Source: JAIEPX01 sp963725255 (lineage in GTDB: Bacteria; Pseudomonadota; Gammaproteobacteria; JAIEPX01). From it: DNA of 64,000 bases. The notes under the pieces are model-generated. The model saw nothing but the letters and a program-made list of their open reading frames with translations. It did not search any database and was not told the DNA's origin. The stretch is taken from the NCBI GenBank assembly GCA_963725255.1, contig CAVRXV010000009.1, forward strand, positions 124,001 to 188,000, written 5' to 3'. The position numbers and the translations under genes are program-made. Positions 54,135 through 62,972 of this stretch are shown here, in pieces (the first letter of the stretch is position 1; each line of letters starts with the position of its first letter).

Positions 54135-55814
54135 ATGGCGCTGAAATTTGGTGAGGTAGCAGGTGCAATATTTGCCTTTATTCCTGGTGTGAGTACGATA
54201 ACAAGCGCAGTTAAAGCTTGGGTTTATTATCGTCGGACAAAACGTGATCAGCAAGAAATGACTAGAGCTCAAGAAGTTGCTGAAAAAATAGGGACTATAG
54301 CCAAAAACGTGATATTGCAACGCAAAGAAGATATCCGCGCGGTAGATGATCATCTGTGGAAATTATCGCTATTCGAAATGATTCCCATTGTTCAATGGAT
54401 CCCAGCAGTTCTTTCGCTGTTCTCACTCTCCTCCCTCTCTGCTACTAGAAAGACCGACGAACAATATTTGGCAGAAAAATATGAGCTATCAGAGGAGGAG
54501 GTAAAAAATCCGAGGGTCAGGGAGCTACTGACAGTTTTTTCAAATGAGGAGAAAATGGGCCGTTCTTACCTTCTGGAATGGCATCCCTATGGGCATACTC
54601 CTTTTGCTAAACAGTGTATTAATAAATTCATAAGCGAAGAAAAAGAGTCAAAAAAAACTACCTATCAATTTCTTAAAGAGAACATTCTTGAGTATGCTGA
54701 TTTATATGAGAGAATGATTGAAGAACTACACTTAAATACAACAGGTCAAAAGAGGCCTCAATATGATTTTGAACAGGGCAAGCCTAAAGCTGGGCAATCT
54801 GGTAATCTCTTCGCAGAATTTTTGAACAAGTTGACCAGAGAGGATCTGGTATCTGATATCGCCTCCCCGATGAAGGGATATGCCCTGAGAAAACTGTCTA
54901 AAATGAAAGAAGAATTACTAACATCCCTAGACAAATTAAAAGCAGAATACAAACGGCTCTTACCTGAAGTTAATGTCGATGAAAAACTTAAGCCTATTAT
55001 TGATGAGATAAAAAATTTTCTACCGAATCTTGAAGCAAATTACAAAGAATCCAAAGAAAAAATCAGTGGGATTCAAGCTGACATCAACGCTAAAATGAGA
55101 TGGTTGAAACGTACAGGAGGTATATATAGCGTAAAGTGGTCTATGGAGACTGAGAAGACTACTGTAAGAATGAAGTATCCTCTTAAAGAGGCATTAGGCA
55201 AACAATTAGAAGAGGCCAAAAGGCAATTGGGTATTGCACGTTGGCAATTTGGCATTTTAATTCAAAACGAAAAATTTTCTAATTTGGATAGTGATTTCCA
55301 GCGTTTAAAAAAAATGGAAGATGAGATTTATAATAGTTTATCCGACTTATCAAAGACTGAAGGAGGGTTACCCTCATTGGAGACTCTCGAAAAATTACTA
55401 ACAACTGCAAAAGCGGAAATTGAAAAAAATAAAAGTTTTCTTAGCAACGAAGAGTATCAGTCCTATCTACACGATGCTTGCGTGCATAAGATTTTGGGTT
55501 TGTTAAATTTTTATCGTAGTTTGCATCATCCTAGCAAGTCAGCTTTCCATGAGTGCATATTAACAATCAATAAATATCGAGAAGCAGGATTAGTTTTTCA
55601 ACAGAATGATATCCAAGTTTTCAGCAAAGCATTTGAGGAAGCAAAAAGCAAATTAAAGCAAGATCTCAGTAGGGAACTAAGATCTCAATGGGTGCGATAT
55701 CGACAAGATATAGAAGAAAGTATGTGGAATCATTTAGAAGACTCATGGGCTGATCTTGAGCATGCATTAGAGTCTCTACAGGACGAAAATAAATCTCATC
55801 AAATCTTAAAATGA
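54135..55814 (+). CDS. Putative membrane-associated coiled-coil effector
   Basis: A 559-aa protein from the ATG at 54135 (AGGGGGG upstream); a GTG five codons earlier is possible. The N-terminus holds two hydrophobic stretches (GAIFAFIPGVSTITSAVKAW, residues about 9-28, and MIPIVQWIPAVLSLFSLSSL, about 84-103). The remaining residues are highly charged, with long predicted coiled coils (KMKEELLTSLDKLKAEYKRL; EAKRQLGIARWQFG). No enzyme motif or family is recognised. The layout (hydrophobic hairpin plus coiled coil) is common among Legionella effectors that sit on vacuole membranes. The gene is bracketed by two matching palindromes and flanked by unrelated genes, suggesting independent acquisition. 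Confidence 0.5.
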   Translation: MALKFGEVAGAIFAFIPGVSTITSAVKAWVYYRRTKRDQQEMTRAQEVAEKIGTIAKNVILQRKEDIRAVDDHLWKLSLFEMIPIVQWIPAVLSLFSLSSLSATRKTDEQYLAEKYELSEEEVKNPRVRELLTVFSNEEKMGRSYLLEWHPYGHTPFAKQCINKFISEEKESKKTTYQFLKENILEYADLYERMIEELHLNTTGQKRPQYDFEQGKPKAGQSGNLFAEFLNKLTREDLVSDIASPMKGYALRKLSKMKEELLTSLDKLKAEYKRLLPEVNVDEKLKPIIDEIKNFLPNLEANYKESKEKISGIQADINAKMRWLKRTGGIYSVKWSMETEKTTVRMKYPLKEALGKQLEEAKRQLGIARWQFGILIQNEKFSNLDSDFQRLKKMEDEIYNSLSDLSKTEGGLPSLETLEKLLTTAKAEIEKNKSFLSNEEYQSYLHDACVHKILGLLNFYRSLHHPSKSAFHECILTINKYREAGLVFQQNDIQVFSKAFEEAKSKLKQDLSRELRSQWVRYRQDIEESMWNHLEDSWADLEHALESLQDENKSHQILK

Positions 55815-55830
55815 ACAGAAGAAAAAAAAT

Positions 55831-55894
55831 GGGGCAAGTCTAAGATTGCCACCTTTTATAGCTTAAGAAGGTAGCAATCTTAGACTTGACCCCT
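55831..55894. repeat. GGGGTCA-family palindrome downstream of the coiled-coil gene
   Basis: Left arm GGGGCAAGTCTAAGATTGCC (one T missing from GGGGTCA) pairs with 55868-55894. It starts 17 bp after the stop at 55814. Arms match 53962-54055, and single arms like these are found at 51518 and about 49754. Confidence 0.92.
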
Positions 55895-55950
55895 CATCTC
55901 CTGGAAGTATATTCCAGGGTGAACTGTATATACCTAAAGCACCTATAGGC

Positions 55951-57135
55951 TCACAGCTTAATAGTACATAGCTCTTCAGGTCGAGGTTGAGCATCAATTA
56001 GATGATGATAAATCGCCAGAATTTCCTTTGTACACCGAACAGGATCAAACATTTTTGTGGCTAGGTGACGACCTCGTTCAGCCAAGATATGGTATTTTTG
56101 TTGATCCTTAACAACATCCAAAATAGCCTCTGCTAATAGATCGGGACGACGAATGGGTACAGTAATGCCTGTTCGATCATGCTGGACGACTTCTGGTAAA
56201 CCACCCACCTGCCCAGCAATAGTAGGCACGGCACTGAGCAATGGCTCCACAACTCCACCACAATTTTCTGATAAGGGCACATGCACTGCGCAATCAAAAT
56301 CAGGCCAGGTGAGTCCTACTTCTTCGGCTGTGAATTTTCCAGGCATCAAAATTTTTCCTTTGCCTTTTTGCTCTGCCATTTCTCGCAATTTTTTTTCATA
56401 TTGAGGTGATCCTGAAAATGTACCACCAACCAATACACCCCAAATATTATCATTCTGTTTCTGAGCAATACTGATTGCTTCAATAACATCTTCATGACAC
56501 TTCAATCCAACGCGATGTCCCAAAAATTTTTTCGGAGGATAAATTAAATTGATATTCCCAACCACAAAAGCATGAAGAGGAATATTCAATTTTTTACGAA
56601 GAACTCCTGTTCGATGATGATTGAAGTGCGATAATTCGGTGCTGTAATAACTTAAAAAAAGCTTCTCTGAAGGAATGCCAGCCTCTAAGTAAAGATTATA
56701 AGTGTATCGACTACTCGCAATCCAATAGTCATGTTTTCCCGCTGTAAAAATTTCAAAAAATCGAAGGTACTTTTGTTCCAAATGTAATGGCCCTGGCACT
56801 TGAAATATTCGAGGAATTTTGTGATGACGCCCTAACGCTAATCGCAGCATGATTGTGGTTGTGACACTGTGACTGTGAATTAAATTTGGTTTAATTTGAT
56901 TGACTAGCTTCCGAATTTTTTTTGAAATGCCTGGCATTTTCCATGGAGCGCGAACAGGCAAACTACAATCAAGATAATGTAACGTAGCACCCGTTTTTTG
57001 CCAGGCGGATATTGCTGCTCCCGATTCTTTCGGTAGGACAATATGAGCTTCTATGCCTTGTTTTATCAACTCAGTGACTTGGCGAACCGCCCAGAAAGCA
57101 CCATCAGATGTTTTTACAATATGTAATACCTTCAT
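55951..57135 (-). CDS. Glycosyltransferase family 4 protein
   Basis: A 394-aa GT-B glycosyltransferase. The N-terminal half has the acceptor-side fold (MKVLHIVKTSDGAFWAVRQV; NLIHSHSVTTTIMLRLALG) and the C-terminal half the nucleotide-sugar site with the EX7E motif, here SENCGGVVEPLLSAVPTIAG followed by GGLPEVVQHDRTGITVP. No signal peptide or membrane span. Such enzymes build LPS or capsule sugars at the inner membrane face; donor and acceptor cannot be inferred. It lies downstream of uup, separated by a palindrome, with no other polysaccharide genes nearby. Confidence 0.88.
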   Translation of the reverse strand: MKVLHIVKTSDGAFWAVRQVTELIKQGIEAHIVLPKESGAAISAWQKTGATLHYLDCSLPVRAPWKMPGISKKIRKLVNQIKPNLIHSHSVTTTIMLRLALGRHHKIPRIFQVPGPLHLEQKYLRFFEIFTAGKHDYWIASSRYTYNLYLEAGIPSEKLFLSYYSTELSHFNHHRTGVLRKKLNIPLHAFVVGNINLIYPPKKFLGHRVGLKCHEDVIEAISIAQKQNDNIWGVLVGGTFSGSPQYEKKLREMAEQKGKGKILMPGKFTAEEVGLTWPDFDCAVHVPLSENCGGVVEPLLSAVPTIAGQVGGLPEVVQHDRTGITVPIRRPDLLAEAILDVVKDQQKYHILAERGRHLATKMFDPVRCTKEILAIYHHLIDAQPRPEELCTIKL

Positions 57136-57146
57136 ATCTCCCTCTT

Positions 57147-57212
57147 GGGGTCAGGCATACATCTTTGCATAGCTGCTTCTAAGCACCTATGCAAAGATGC
57201 ATGCCTGACCCC
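57147..57212. repeat. GGGGTCA-family palindrome downstream of uup
   Basis: A 66-bp hairpin with arms GGGGTCAGGCATACATCTTT continuing GCATAG and a short TTCTAA loop flanked by GC/GC inner pairs. It is identical to the element at 58998-59063 except for three bases, in direct orientation; the two bracket uup. Confidence 0.96.
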
Positions 57213-57213
57213 C

Positions 57214-58986
57214 TTATTCAAGCTCTGTCCAACGATCAAAAGCAGCTTTGATATCCACTTCAATCTGATTGAGCTCTAACTGAATGCCAGGAATTTCACT
57301 GCCATGTTCTTTATAAAAATCAGCATCTGCTAATTTACCATGTAATTCTTGTTGTCTTTTTTCTAATTTCTCTATTTTTTTTGTGATCGCGTCTAATTCA
57401 CGTTGATCTTTGAAACTAATTTTAGTTTGTACCTTAACTGGAATTTCTTTTTTTACTTCGGTTTCTTCTTGTGTTGGTTTCTTCGATTCATCATAGGCTC
57501 GCTGACGCAACCAATCATCATAACCACCATTGTATTCACCTACACGTCCTTCACCTTCCATCACCAACGTACTCGTGACGATATTATTCAAAAAAGCCCT
57601 ATCATGACTTACCAACAACAGAGTACCTGGATAATTCATTAATTGCTCTTCTAATAATTCTAATGTTTCAACATCCAAATCATTTGTTGGCTCATCCATT
57701 ACTAAAACGTTACTAGGCTTTAAGAATAATTTAGCGAGCATCACTCGATTACGTTCTCCTCCAGACAACACTTTGAGTGGCGTTCTTGCTCTATCCGGCG
57801 AAAAAAGAAAATCTTGCAAATAACTGATAATGTGTTTTTTCTGATCTCCAAACATAACCATTTCGCTACCAGAACTAACATTTTCCTGTACCGTTTTTGA
57901 TCCATCAAGCTCTATCTGAGTTTGATCAGAGTATGCAACGCTGAGATTGGTGCCTAATTTTATGGATCCTTCGGTAGGCTTCAAACGCCCAAGCAATAAA
58001 TTTAATAATGTCGATTTTCCTGATCCGTTAGGACCTATAATTCCTATTTTATCTCCACGCATTATCACAGTGGAAAAATTTTTGATGATATCGACAGCAT
58101 CATACCGATAGCTAACGTTTTTGAGTTCAAAAACTATTTTACCCGATAATTCTAAATCATGCTGAGTAATGCTTACATTACCCGCTCGAACGCGTCGTTT
58201 ACTTCTTTCGTTTCGCATTTTTTCTAATGCCCGTACTCGACCTTCGTTTCGCGTTCGACGCGCTTTTATTCCCTGACGTATCCAAACTTCTTCGTTGGCG
58301 AGTTTTTTATCAAATAATGCATTGGCCTTAGCTTCTGTCTGTAACAAAACTTCTTTATGCTTCAGATAATCTTCATAACGGCCTCGCCAACTGTTTACTT
58401 GGCCATTATCAATTTCTACGATATGCGTTGCTAAATTTTGCATTAATACTCTGTCGTGAGTCACAAAAATAATAGTTTGCGGTGTACTTGATAAAAATTT
58501 CTCTAACCAGTTAATCGCGTCAATATCGAGATGGTTTGTGGGTTCATCCAACATCAATACATCGGGCTCTATGACTAACGCTTGAGCTAATAACACCCGC
58601 CGTTTTAAGCCACCCGATAGTTGATCAAATTCTGTATCAAAAGGTAATTTTAATTGTGTTAATACTTTTTCAATACGATATTGATGTTCCCAATCCTCTA
58701 AATGCATGGATTCAAGCGCTTGAGCAACAACTTGATAAACCGTTTTGTTTAAACCGTCTGGAATCGTCTGCGATAAAAATGCCATACTGAGCGAGCCTTC
58801 AGTTTCTATTACACCATCATCTGGAGTAATCTGACCAAAAATCATCCGCATTAAGGTTGTTTTTCCTGCTCCATTACGACCAATTAAGCAGACTCGTTCA
58901 CCGCGTTCAATCGTGAGATTTCCTTTCTCAATTAAAGGCAATCCACCATGACCTAATGTAATATTTCTTAAATTAATTTGTGGCAT
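57214..58986 (-). CDS. uup: ABC-F ATPase Uup
   Basis: A 590-aa soluble protein with two ABC domains in tandem, without membrane spans. First domain: GRNGAGKTT Walker A and LSGGLKRRVLLAQALVIEPD; second: GPNGSGKST and LSGGERNRVMLAKLFLKPSN with MDEPTNDLDVETLELLE. Between them is the ABC-F linker with KARRTRNEGRVRALEKMRNE, and a C-terminal coiled coil (KIEKLEKRQQELHGKLADAD) that binds DNA or ribosome in E. coli Uup. Uup acts in ribosome/replication maintenance. The gene is bracketed by two near-identical palindromes. Confidence 0.95.
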   Translation of the reverse strand: MPQINLRNITLGHGGLPLIEKGNLTIERGERVCLIGRNGAGKTTLMRMIFGQITPDDGVIETEGSLSMAFLSQTIPDGLNKTVYQVVAQALESMHLEDWEHQYRIEKVLTQLKLPFDTEFDQLSGGLKRRVLLAQALVIEPDVLMLDEPTNHLDIDAINWLEKFLSSTPQTIIFVTHDRVLMQNLATHIVEIDNGQVNSWRGRYEDYLKHKEVLLQTEAKANALFDKKLANEEVWIRQGIKARRTRNEGRVRALEKMRNERSKRRVRAGNVSITQHDLELSGKIVFELKNVSYRYDAVDIIKNFSTVIMRGDKIGIIGPNGSGKSTLLNLLLGRLKPTEGSIKLGTNLSVAYSDQTQIELDGSKTVQENVSSGSEMVMFGDQKKHIISYLQDFLFSPDRARTPLKVLSGGERNRVMLAKLFLKPSNVLVMDEPTNDLDVETLELLEEQLMNYPGTLLLVSHDRAFLNNIVTSTLVMEGEGRVGEYNGGYDDWLRQRAYDESKKPTQEETEVKKEIPVKVQTKISFKDQRELDAITKKIEKLEKRQQELHGKLADADFYKEHGSEIPGIQLELNQIEVDIKAAFDRWTELE

Positions 58987-58997
58987 TATGTTCTCCT

Positions 58998-59063
58998 GGG
59001 GTCAGGCATGCATCTTTGCATAGGTGCTTCTAAGCACTTATGCAAAGATGCATGCCTGACCCC
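58998..59063. repeat. GGGGTCA-family palindrome upstream of uup
   Basis: A 66-bp hairpin with arms GGGGTCAGGCATGCATCTTT continuing GCATAG. Starts 12 bp upstream of the uup start codon, so it must lie in or just before the uup 5' untranslated region, and it ends 11 bp before the prpC stop. Differs from 57147-57212 at three bases. Confidence 0.96.
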
Positions 59064-59073
59064 ATCTATGTTT

Positions 59074-60192
59074 TTATGAACGCTTCTCAAGAGGCACATA
59101 AGGCCGAGAAGAAGGGCCTGTATACTCTGCGATGGGACGAATCAGTTTTCCTAATTCACGTTGCTCAATAATATGAGCCGCCCAACCCGCTGTGCGTGAA
59201 AACACAAAAAGCGGAGTGAACATCGAAGTAGGAATACCACAAAAATGATAGGCAACAGCACTATAAAAATCTAAATTTGGAAATAAATGTTTTTCACGCT
59301 GCATAACTTCATCGATACGTTCAGAAATTGGAAATAACTTTGTATCTCCGACTGAATCGGCTAATAATTTAGCCCAATTCTTAATCACATCAGATCGAGG
59401 ATCAGACGTGCGATAAACGCGGTGTCCAAAACCCATTACTAATTCTTTATGAGCCAGTATTTCGAGAAGTCCTTCTTCAGCATCATCAGGCGTATTGAAG
59501 CGTTCGATTAATTCCATTGCGGCTTCGTTTGCTCCACCATGCAATGGTCCTCGTAAAGTTCCTATCGCAGAACAAATTGCGGAATAAAAATCTGAACCGG
59601 TCGATGTAGTCACGCGTGCAGCAAAAGTTGAAGCATTAAATTCATGCTCTGCATATAATATTAATGACACATTAATCACTTGCCGCAATAAGGGCTCAGG
59701 CGTTTTACCCTGCAACATTTCTAAAAAATAACTAGCAAGTGAATCATTAGTTAATTGCGTTTCAATCCGCGTACCCTCTTTGTGAAAACGGTACCAATAG
59801 CATAATATAGCCGGAAATAATGCAATTAATCGATCACATACATCGAGTTGATTATGTTCATGTGTTTCGGGTTCCAACGTCCCCAAAAAAGAACATCCCG
59901 TACGTAAAATATCCATAGGATTAGATGACGCAGGCATAAGTTCAAGCAACTTTTTGAGGGCTTCAGGCAAGCCTCTCAAGCTAATCAATTTTTTCTGATA
60001 ACCAGTAAATTCTTGCTGCGTGGGTAATTTTCCCCGCGTCAATAAATAAGCCACTTCTTCAAATGAAGCATGTTCAGCCAAGGCATTAATCGAATAACCA
60101 CGATAATTAAGCCCCATTCCTTCTTTACCAACGCTACTGATCGCTGTTTCACCCGCAACAATTCCAGCTAAGCCAGCGCTTACTGTAGTCAT
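59074..60192 (-). CDS. prpC: 2-methylcitrate synthase
   Basis: A 372-aa citrate-synthase-family enzyme joining propionyl-CoA and oxaloacetate. Active-site regions are visible: GPLHGGANEAAMELIERFNT (His of the loop), MGFGHRVYRTSDPRSDVIKN and LDFYSAVAYHFCGIPTSMFT with the catalytic Asp region. The N-terminus GLNYRGYSINALAEHASFEE and the length (shorter than hexameric citrate synthase, about 430 aa) fit PrpC. It starts 4 bp after the prpB stop and ends the fadD-prpB-prpC operon. prpB and prpD are frameshifted, so the intact prpC may have no working pathway. Confidence 0.93.
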   Translation of the reverse strand: MTTVSAGLAGIVAGETAISSVGKEGMGLNYRGYSINALAEHASFEEVAYLLTRGKLPTQQEFTGYQKKLISLRGLPEALKKLLELMPASSNPMDILRTGCSFLGTLEPETHEHNQLDVCDRLIALFPAILCYWYRFHKEGTRIETQLTNDSLASYFLEMLQGKTPEPLLRQVINVSLILYAEHEFNASTFAARVTTSTGSDFYSAICSAIGTLRGPLHGGANEAAMELIERFNTPDDAEEGLLEILAHKELVMGFGHRVYRTSDPRSDVIKNWAKLLADSVGDTKLFPISERIDEVMQREKHLFPNLDFYSAVAYHFCGIPTSMFTPLFVFSRTAGWAAHIIEQRELGKLIRPIAEYTGPSSRPYVPLEKRS

Positions 60193-60195
60193 AAA

Positions 60196-61054
60196 TTACT
60201 CCTTACTCAATAAATTTTCTTGCTGACGATAATTCAAAATCTCATAAAGTTCATCACGCGTTTGCATTTTTTCCACAATAGTTTGCTGTGATCCCATTTC
60301 ACGAATCGTGTTGTACGTATTTTGCGCTGCTAAACTCATCGCTCTAAATGCACTCAACGGATATAATGCCATTTCAACACCCACTTTCTTTAATTCCTGA
60401 GTCGAAAAAAAGGGTGTTTGCCCAAATTCAGTAATATTCGCAAGCACAGGAACACCAACTGCTTCTACAAAACTTTTATATTCTTCTAAGGTTGTGAGTG
60501 CTTCTGCAAAAATCATTTCTGCACCCGCTGTAACATATTCTTTTGCTCGTTCTATTGCGAGGCTCTAATCCTTCAACACTCGCAGCATCCGTACGTGCCA
60601 TTATCACAAAAGCATTATCTGTTTTTGCAGCAACAGCCGCTTGAATTCGCGCAACCATTTCAGAAGCGTCGACTAATTTTTTTCCCGGACGATGTCCGCA
60701 GCGTTTATTTTCCCATTGGTCTTCAATATGCAAACCGGCAGCACCCGCTTGAGTGAGTTCACGCACGGTTCGTCCAATGCTAATGGCATTTCCCCAACCT
60801 GTATCAGCATCAACTAATAGTGGCAATGTCGTTGCTGCAGTAATACGTCGTACCTCGGTTACAACATCGGTTAAATTGGTAACGCCTAAATCAGGTAACG
60901 CAAAATTCGCATTCGCCACACCAGCGCCCGATAAATATAATGCTTTAAATCCTGCTTTTTCTGCTAATTTTGCAGCATACGCATTAATGACACCGACAAT
61001 TTGAAGTGGCTTTTCTGAAACTAGCGCTTGTCTAAATCGAGATCCTGCACTCAT
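60196..61054 (-). pseudogene. prpB: 2-methylisocitrate lyase PrpB, frameshifted
   Basis: Two frames make one PrpB. The 5' frame (60476-61054) has PLLVDADTGWGNAISIGRTV, the catalytic KKCGH-like loop as NKRCGHRPGKKL, and FVIMARTDAASVEGLE. The 3' frame (60196 to about 60560) continues with IFAEALTTLEEYKSFVEAVG, VLANITEFGQTPFFST and ALYPLSAFRAMSLAAQNTYN to the natural end. One extra base near 60559-60564 separates them; after removing it the protein reads GLE-AIERAKEYVTAGAEMI without a break. The start ATG overlaps the fadD stop (ATGA), so it is coupled to fadD. The lesion would abolish the enzyme unless it is a sequencing error. Confidence 0.9.
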
Positions 61055-62733
61055 AAACCCTCCTCTTCTCTTAATGCTCGCCTCAAAACTTTTCCGACAT
61101 TACTTTTCGGAAGCAAATCTCTGAAAACAATTTCGTGAGGTCTTTTATATCCCGTAAGATTATCATGGCAATATGACATAATTTCTTCCGCCGTTAAGTT
61201 GGGATCTTTTCTGACAACATACGCTTTAACATGCTCACCCGATGTTTTGTCTGGAATTCCTATAACAGCCGCTTCTGAAATACCAGGAAGTGAAGTTAAT
61301 ACATCTTCCACTTCATTCGGATACACTTTAAAACCCGAAACAGAAATTAATTCTTTTTTGCGATCCACAAGGGTAATAAATCCTTCTGCATCAAATTTTC
61401 CAACATCACCTGTTTTTAACCAGCCGTCCTTGCTTAATACATTATCGGTTTCAGAAGGATTTTTCCAATAACCCAGCATGACCTGAGGACCTTTAACACA
61501 AATTTCACCCGTTTCTCCCACGGGTAGAGAGTTACCTTGATCATCTCGCATTTCAACCTGCGTCGCCGCAACTGGTTTACCAATGGTTCCGTTGTAGTTC
61601 TGAATCGACATTGGATTAATAGAAACCACAGGACAAGTTTCTGTTAAACCATACCCATCAATGATGGCGTGTTTAGTCACTTTTTGCCAATCTTCTGATA
61701 CTGCTTGTCGAGTTGCCATTCCCCCACCCACAGTAAATTTCAGATTAGAAAAATCAAGTTGGCGAAACTCTTCATTCGCTAATAAAGCAACAAATAAAGT
61801 ATTGAGTCCTGTCAACATTGTGACGGGATATTGACGGAAAAATTTAGGGTATTGAGTAATGTCACGTGGATCTGTTATTAAAATTACCCGTCCCCCAATA
61901 GTATAAATCGTAAAAGCATTAATCATTAACGCAAAGATATGATATAGGGGAAGAGGATTTAAAGCAGTTTTACCGAACTCAGGTAATAGGTTACCCGCCC
62001 AAACACGTGTCTGCCAAATATTCGCACACATATTACCATGTGCTAACATTGCTCCTTTTGCAACGCCGGTTGTTCCACCGGTATATTGCAAAAATGCAAT
62101 ATCCCCTGCTGAAATATCTACGCGATTATATTTTAATTGTTTTCCGAGTGATAAAGCCTTTTTGAAATATACGGCATTTGGGATGTTATACGATTTTACT
62201 AAACGCCGAATATATTTTACGGCTAGATTAACGATTGTTCCTTTCGGGAAGCTTAATAAGTCACCTAAGTGGGTTATGACAACATTTTTTATCTTGGTTT
62301 GTGATAATACTTCTGAGAGTGTGGATGCGCTCATTGACATAATAATAATTGTGTCGCACTCCGCATCGTTCACTTGATGCAGTAATTCTCGAGGTTTATA
62401 CATAGGATTAATGTTAACGACTACCGCACCTATTCGTAAAATAGCGTGCAACGCAACACAATATTGCAAACAATTAGGCATCATTATCGCAACACGATCG
62501 CCTTTTTTAATATGAAAATGGTTTTGTAAAAAACTTGCGAAATAGGTAGCGAGCTCACCCAACTTACGATAAGTGAGATCTGCTCCCATATTGGATACAG
62601 CAATTTTTTCCGCAAATTCTGTATAACCTTTTTCAAGCAGCTCAACTAATGTTAGAAAAGCCCCATTATCTTGGTTATTTTTTTGCAACTCAATCCACTC
62701 TTCCACTGAATGGCTGTTTGAATTGTCCGTCAT
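61051..62733 (-). CDS. fadD: Long-chain acyl-CoA synthetase (FadD-like)
   Basis: A 560-aa ANL-superfamily ligase that activates fatty acids to CoA esters at the inner membrane. It has the ATP/AMP P-loop FLQYTGGTTGVAKGAMLAHG, the YGLTETCPVVSINP block, the WLKTGDVGKFDAEGFITLVD hinge region with DRKKELISVSGFKVYPNEVE, and the C-terminal lysine region LPKSNVGKVLRRALREE. I start it at the ATG at 62733 (GGGGGAT upstream) because homology begins there; the frame is open 25 codons further. It leads the fadD-prpB-prpC operon through an ATGA overlap. A nested palindrome lies upstream, between fadD and minC. Confidence 0.93.
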   Translation of the reverse strand: MTDNSNSHSVEEWIELQKNNQDNGAFLTLVELLEKGYTEFAEKIAVSNMGADLTYRKLGELATYFASFLQNHFHIKKGDRVAIMMPNCLQYCVALHAILRIGAVVVNINPMYKPRELLHQVNDAECDTIIIMSMSASTLSEVLSQTKIKNVVITHLGDLLSFPKGTIVNLAVKYIRRLVKSYNIPNAVYFKKALSLGKQLKYNRVDISAGDIAFLQYTGGTTGVAKGAMLAHGNMCANIWQTRVWAGNLLPEFGKTALNPLPLYHIFALMINAFTIYTIGGRVILITDPRDITQYPKFFRQYPVTMLTGLNTLFVALLANEEFRQLDFSNLKFTVGGGMATRQAVSEDWQKVTKHAIIDGYGLTETCPVVSINPMSIQNYNGTIGKPVAATQVEMRDDQGNSLPVGETGEICVKGPQVMLGYWKNPSETDNVLSKDGWLKTGDVGKFDAEGFITLVDRKKELISVSGFKVYPNEVEDVLTSLPGISEAAVIGIPDKTSGEHVKAYVVRKDPNLTAEEIMSYCHDNLTGYKRPHEIVFRDLLPKSNVGKVLRRALREEEGL

Positions 62734-62813
62734 CACCCGATCCCCCTGGTTTGCATTCGGACTAAAGTATGCGAGAATAGCCACAATTACCGGAGTTATC
62801 AACTGCAAGAGGG

Positions 62814-62953
62814 ATCAAGGGGTCAGATCTTTGCTTGGTTAGAAAGGGGTCAGGTCTAACATTGAAACTAGCTTACTCAGAGGTGAGATGTAAGACACAA
62901 AAAAGAAAGCTAGTTTCAATGTTAGACCTGACCCCTTTCTTTGACCCCTTGAT
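62814..62953. repeat. Nested GGGGTCA palindromes between fadD and minC
   Basis: An inner palindrome (AGAAAGGGGTCAGGTCTAAC continuing ATTGAAACTAGCTT, from 62841; partner ending 62940) lies inside an outer pair (ATCAAGGGGTCA at 62814 and TGACCCCTTGAT ending 62953). It is the only compound member in the window, as if one element inserted next to another. It also produces the misleading 5' extension of the minC frame. Confidence 0.92.
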
Positions 62954-62972
62954 CTCTTTGAATGAGGAAGGC

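Noticed and set aside
57147..59063. uup bracket considered as a composite transposon
   Set aside because: No transposase lies inside, and the flanking elements are simple hairpins without IS features; only the pairing itself is kept as a finding.
12076..62953. Palindromes considered as CRISPR repeats
   Set aside because: They are single, dispersed, internally palindromic, with no regular spacers and no cas genes.
62835..62972. N-terminal extension of minC in the open frame
   Set aside because: This stretch is made of nested palindrome sequence; MinC homology and a good ribosome site begin at 62973.
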